Positions 61,913-64,000 of a stretch of DNA of 64,000 bases are shown in pieces. How positions within the stretch are numbered: the first letter of the stretch is position 1; each line of letters begins with the position of its first letter. Source of the stretch: Polyodon spathula. Taxonomy: Eukaryota; Chordata; Actinopteri; Acipenseriformes; Polyodontidae. The notes beneath the pieces were generated by a model. The model made no database searches. It had not been told where the DNA came from and worked only from the letters and a program-made list of their open reading frames with translations. The stretch is taken from NCBI RefSeq assembly GCF_017654505.1, contig NC_054560.1, positions 100,889 through 164,888 on the forward strand, given 5' to 3'. Position numbers and translations under genes: made by a program.

Positions 61913-63227
61913 AGCACGTTCAAATTCTAAGGCCCATTGAGATGGGTTCTGTTGCTGACAGATTGACAGCCTCCCTCTCTCCTTCACTCCCTGCTTCGGC
62001 GTTACCGTGACGACCTCTCCCCCTGTCCGTCACGTCTCTGTGCTCCCACTATCCACTCTGCTTTTCAGTTATCATACTCTATTAAAATCACTCCCCTGAG
62101 AAATATTTCAAATACAACACTATAGAACGACTGCATCCTGGTTCCGTTGCTGTAGGTCACATGGTCTGAATGCTGCTTGACCATTAGAGTAAACTGCAGC
62201 GCATTAAGTGAATAGGTACCAGGAAACAGTAAGCAACTTTTTTTTTCTAAAACTAAAGTACAAAAAAACAGTAAAGAGAAGAAAAGGAGGACATGTGATA
62301 ATATTGCTAATGTTAATGTTTTTTAAAGAGACAAACACATTAATAGCAGGCGATCCTTAACCAAAATAACTAAAATGTTGGTCCAGATTTGACTGAAGTT
62401 GCTTAAAGGCAGCAAAACGATGCTTTTCCCAAATCATCAGCAACTTATAATGTATGAGGCTCGTTAGTTATTCTTGTAGTGCTTATGTAAAGTTCTTCCC
62501 TAAAGGAGTGTGTGTGGTTGATGTGTATGTCGCAGCCAGGGCATTATTTATTTAGCAGCAGTTTAGCAGCAATTATGCAGAAACTGACTGACGAATTTTA
62601 TAACATGGTCTGACAATCAAAAGTAGACAGACGAGGAACGTGGGTAAAGGTGACAGTGCAAGTGTGTGTTGAAAGGCATGCACTGCAGTAGAGGAAGCCT
62701 GCTCCCTATCTTAGGTGCGGCAGCCACATGTACAACATGTTACTTCACTTCCAGCGATCACACACTCTTAAGACCAGATTTGATATTTCACATCTTACTT
62801 TTGAAGTCTAAGCAATCACTGATATGCAAACATTCATCATAGTCTGTTTAGAACAGACACAGCAATGAACTGCGCTACTAATCTGAAGAAACAAGAATTA
62901 CAAACAAGTAGCTGAGAGGGTATACTGGTCTCAGGTGAGACTGTCAACAAGGCAGCTTTGCAAACCACCGCCAAATTCTCGCACAGAGCTTTGGTTGCCT
63001 CAGCTGCTATAGAAATATTCCACCCCTGAGTGCTCCGGGGAGCCCTGTGAGACAGCTTAGACCCTTTTGCAAAAACAGAATAAAAGCAGATTCAGAAAAC
63101 AGCTCCTCTTTCCATCACATGTTTCGTTGTTTTGTTACGGGTTGATTGGACTCGTCTCTATCCCTGCAGGATAACCCACAGCTGGATGTTTTTTGTGTAT
63201 TTTAGAGCACTGGGGATTCATCTGACA

Positions 63228-63284
63228 TTGCATCACCACCTGTGCTATCCCGGGATTGCCCCTATAAATAAAGTGGTGATGCAA
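63228..63284. repeat. perfect 12-bp inverted repeat with 33-base loop
   Basis: ttgcatcaccac at 63228-63239 pairs perfectly with gtggtgatgcaa at 63273-63284. The loop contains atcccgggat and ctataaataaag. No coding context. Confidence 0.7.
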
Positions 63285-64000
63285 TCCATGGGGATCTCCA
63301 CCTACTGGAACATGCTTTAAAAACAGCAGTGGCTCATCAGGGTCTAGGCTAATCAGATCCACCCCTTATTGATGAGCAACTGGGGGTAAAACAGTAGTGG
63401 GGTTAATATCGAGATACTTATCACTCGATATTAATTGCAGCGCAGCCACAGTTTGTTCTTCTTGAAGGATATTTATACTCAGAATGCTGCAGTGTTCAGG
63501 GCAGCCTGCGCATGCAGACTGTGACATTTGGAATTTCACAGAGCGGAGCAGCTCAGCTGCCAAAAGCAAAGCTCCGCTTTCACTTACACACGCACACAAA
63601 GGGCTGTGCAACCCAGACACATATGTGACTTACCACCATATCCCAGACACACACACTAGAATGATTAGACAAAGGGCCATGCTTTAAGAGGGATGCTGAA
63701 AATAAAGAACCACTGTGTCTAGGATCTGTAGGGACTGGGATTATCTATGTGCGGATGGGGGAAGGTGACGGATGCAGAGGACTGCGACACAAAACACAAT
63801 TGGACATATCAGTGAAAGTACTTCATAAGCGCTACTGGACTGAAGAAAGGAGCTTGAAGTTCTGCTGCACAGTGCACTGATCTCTACAGCTGATAATGAC
63901 AAAATTGTACTGAATAAAAGTTTCAATTCAATCGAGAGGAAAGTCACACTGGATGTCTAGAATAAGGGCTTTTATATGCTTAATATGCTTGCTAGGACAA

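Larger units (their letters stand above)
60648..64000. other. no recognised gene
   Basis: AT-rich sequence with a GA microsatellite at 61842-61911 and a 12-bp hairpin at 63228-63284. Other short ORFs show no family resemblance. Confidence 0.5.

Overview
The window is vertebrate nuclear DNA, most likely from a ray-finned fish. The clues are two vertebrate genes with fish-like divergence (map1s and diras1), spliced exons separated by long introns, and very dense microsatellites and minisatellites. Dispersed elements ending in the fish-type tail 'GTCTGCTAA' are also present. One tail variant ('CTGGATAAGGGCGTCTGCTAA') makes me think of a sturgeon or paddlefish type genome, but that is recollection plus inference, not proof.

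Layout. 1-18000: the 5' two thirds of map1s on the + strand. Coding exon 2 (2203-2304), exon 3 (14030-14112), exon 4 (14387-14527) and the giant exon 5 (14979 to the gap at 18001) are present. Exon 1 lies upstream of the window and the 3' end is missing. The 11.7-kb intron 2 holds a pogo/Tigger-type transposon relic, a foldback MITE, tRNA-like SINE heads and long dinucleotide tracts. 18001-18500 and 43501-44000 are 500-N placeholders, and the piece between them is exactly 25,000 bp, which looks like an assembler cut. No gene is recognised in that piece. It carries a 48-bp minisatellite with a 192-bp higher-order period, a 52-bp minisatellite whose unit reads as a tRNA-like Pol III promoter on the minus strand, a 46-bp minisatellite, a C36/(CCCCAA)7 tract and a strong CTCF-like site. 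44001-57900 is repeat-rich intergenic DNA with two copies of a foldback element carrying CTCF-like motifs, a broken non-LTR reverse transcriptase and a second pogo-type relic. 57990-58586 is diras1 on the minus strand, a complete 198-residue Ras-family GTPase in one coding exon, with a (GAA)21 repeat in its 5' UTR. The remainder to 64000 is diras1 5' flank or intron with a SINE and microsatellites.

The two genes have no operon-like or pathway relation. MAP1S is a microtubule-associated protein and DIRAS1 a neuronal small GTPase. Their closeness here may reflect ancestral linkage or simply the scaffold join across the gaps. Nothing here amounts to a clear new protein system. The most unusual signals are the Pol III-like minisatellite, the CTCF-motif foldback family, the Tetrahymena-type telomere-like tract and the purine repeat placed next to the diras1 start codon.
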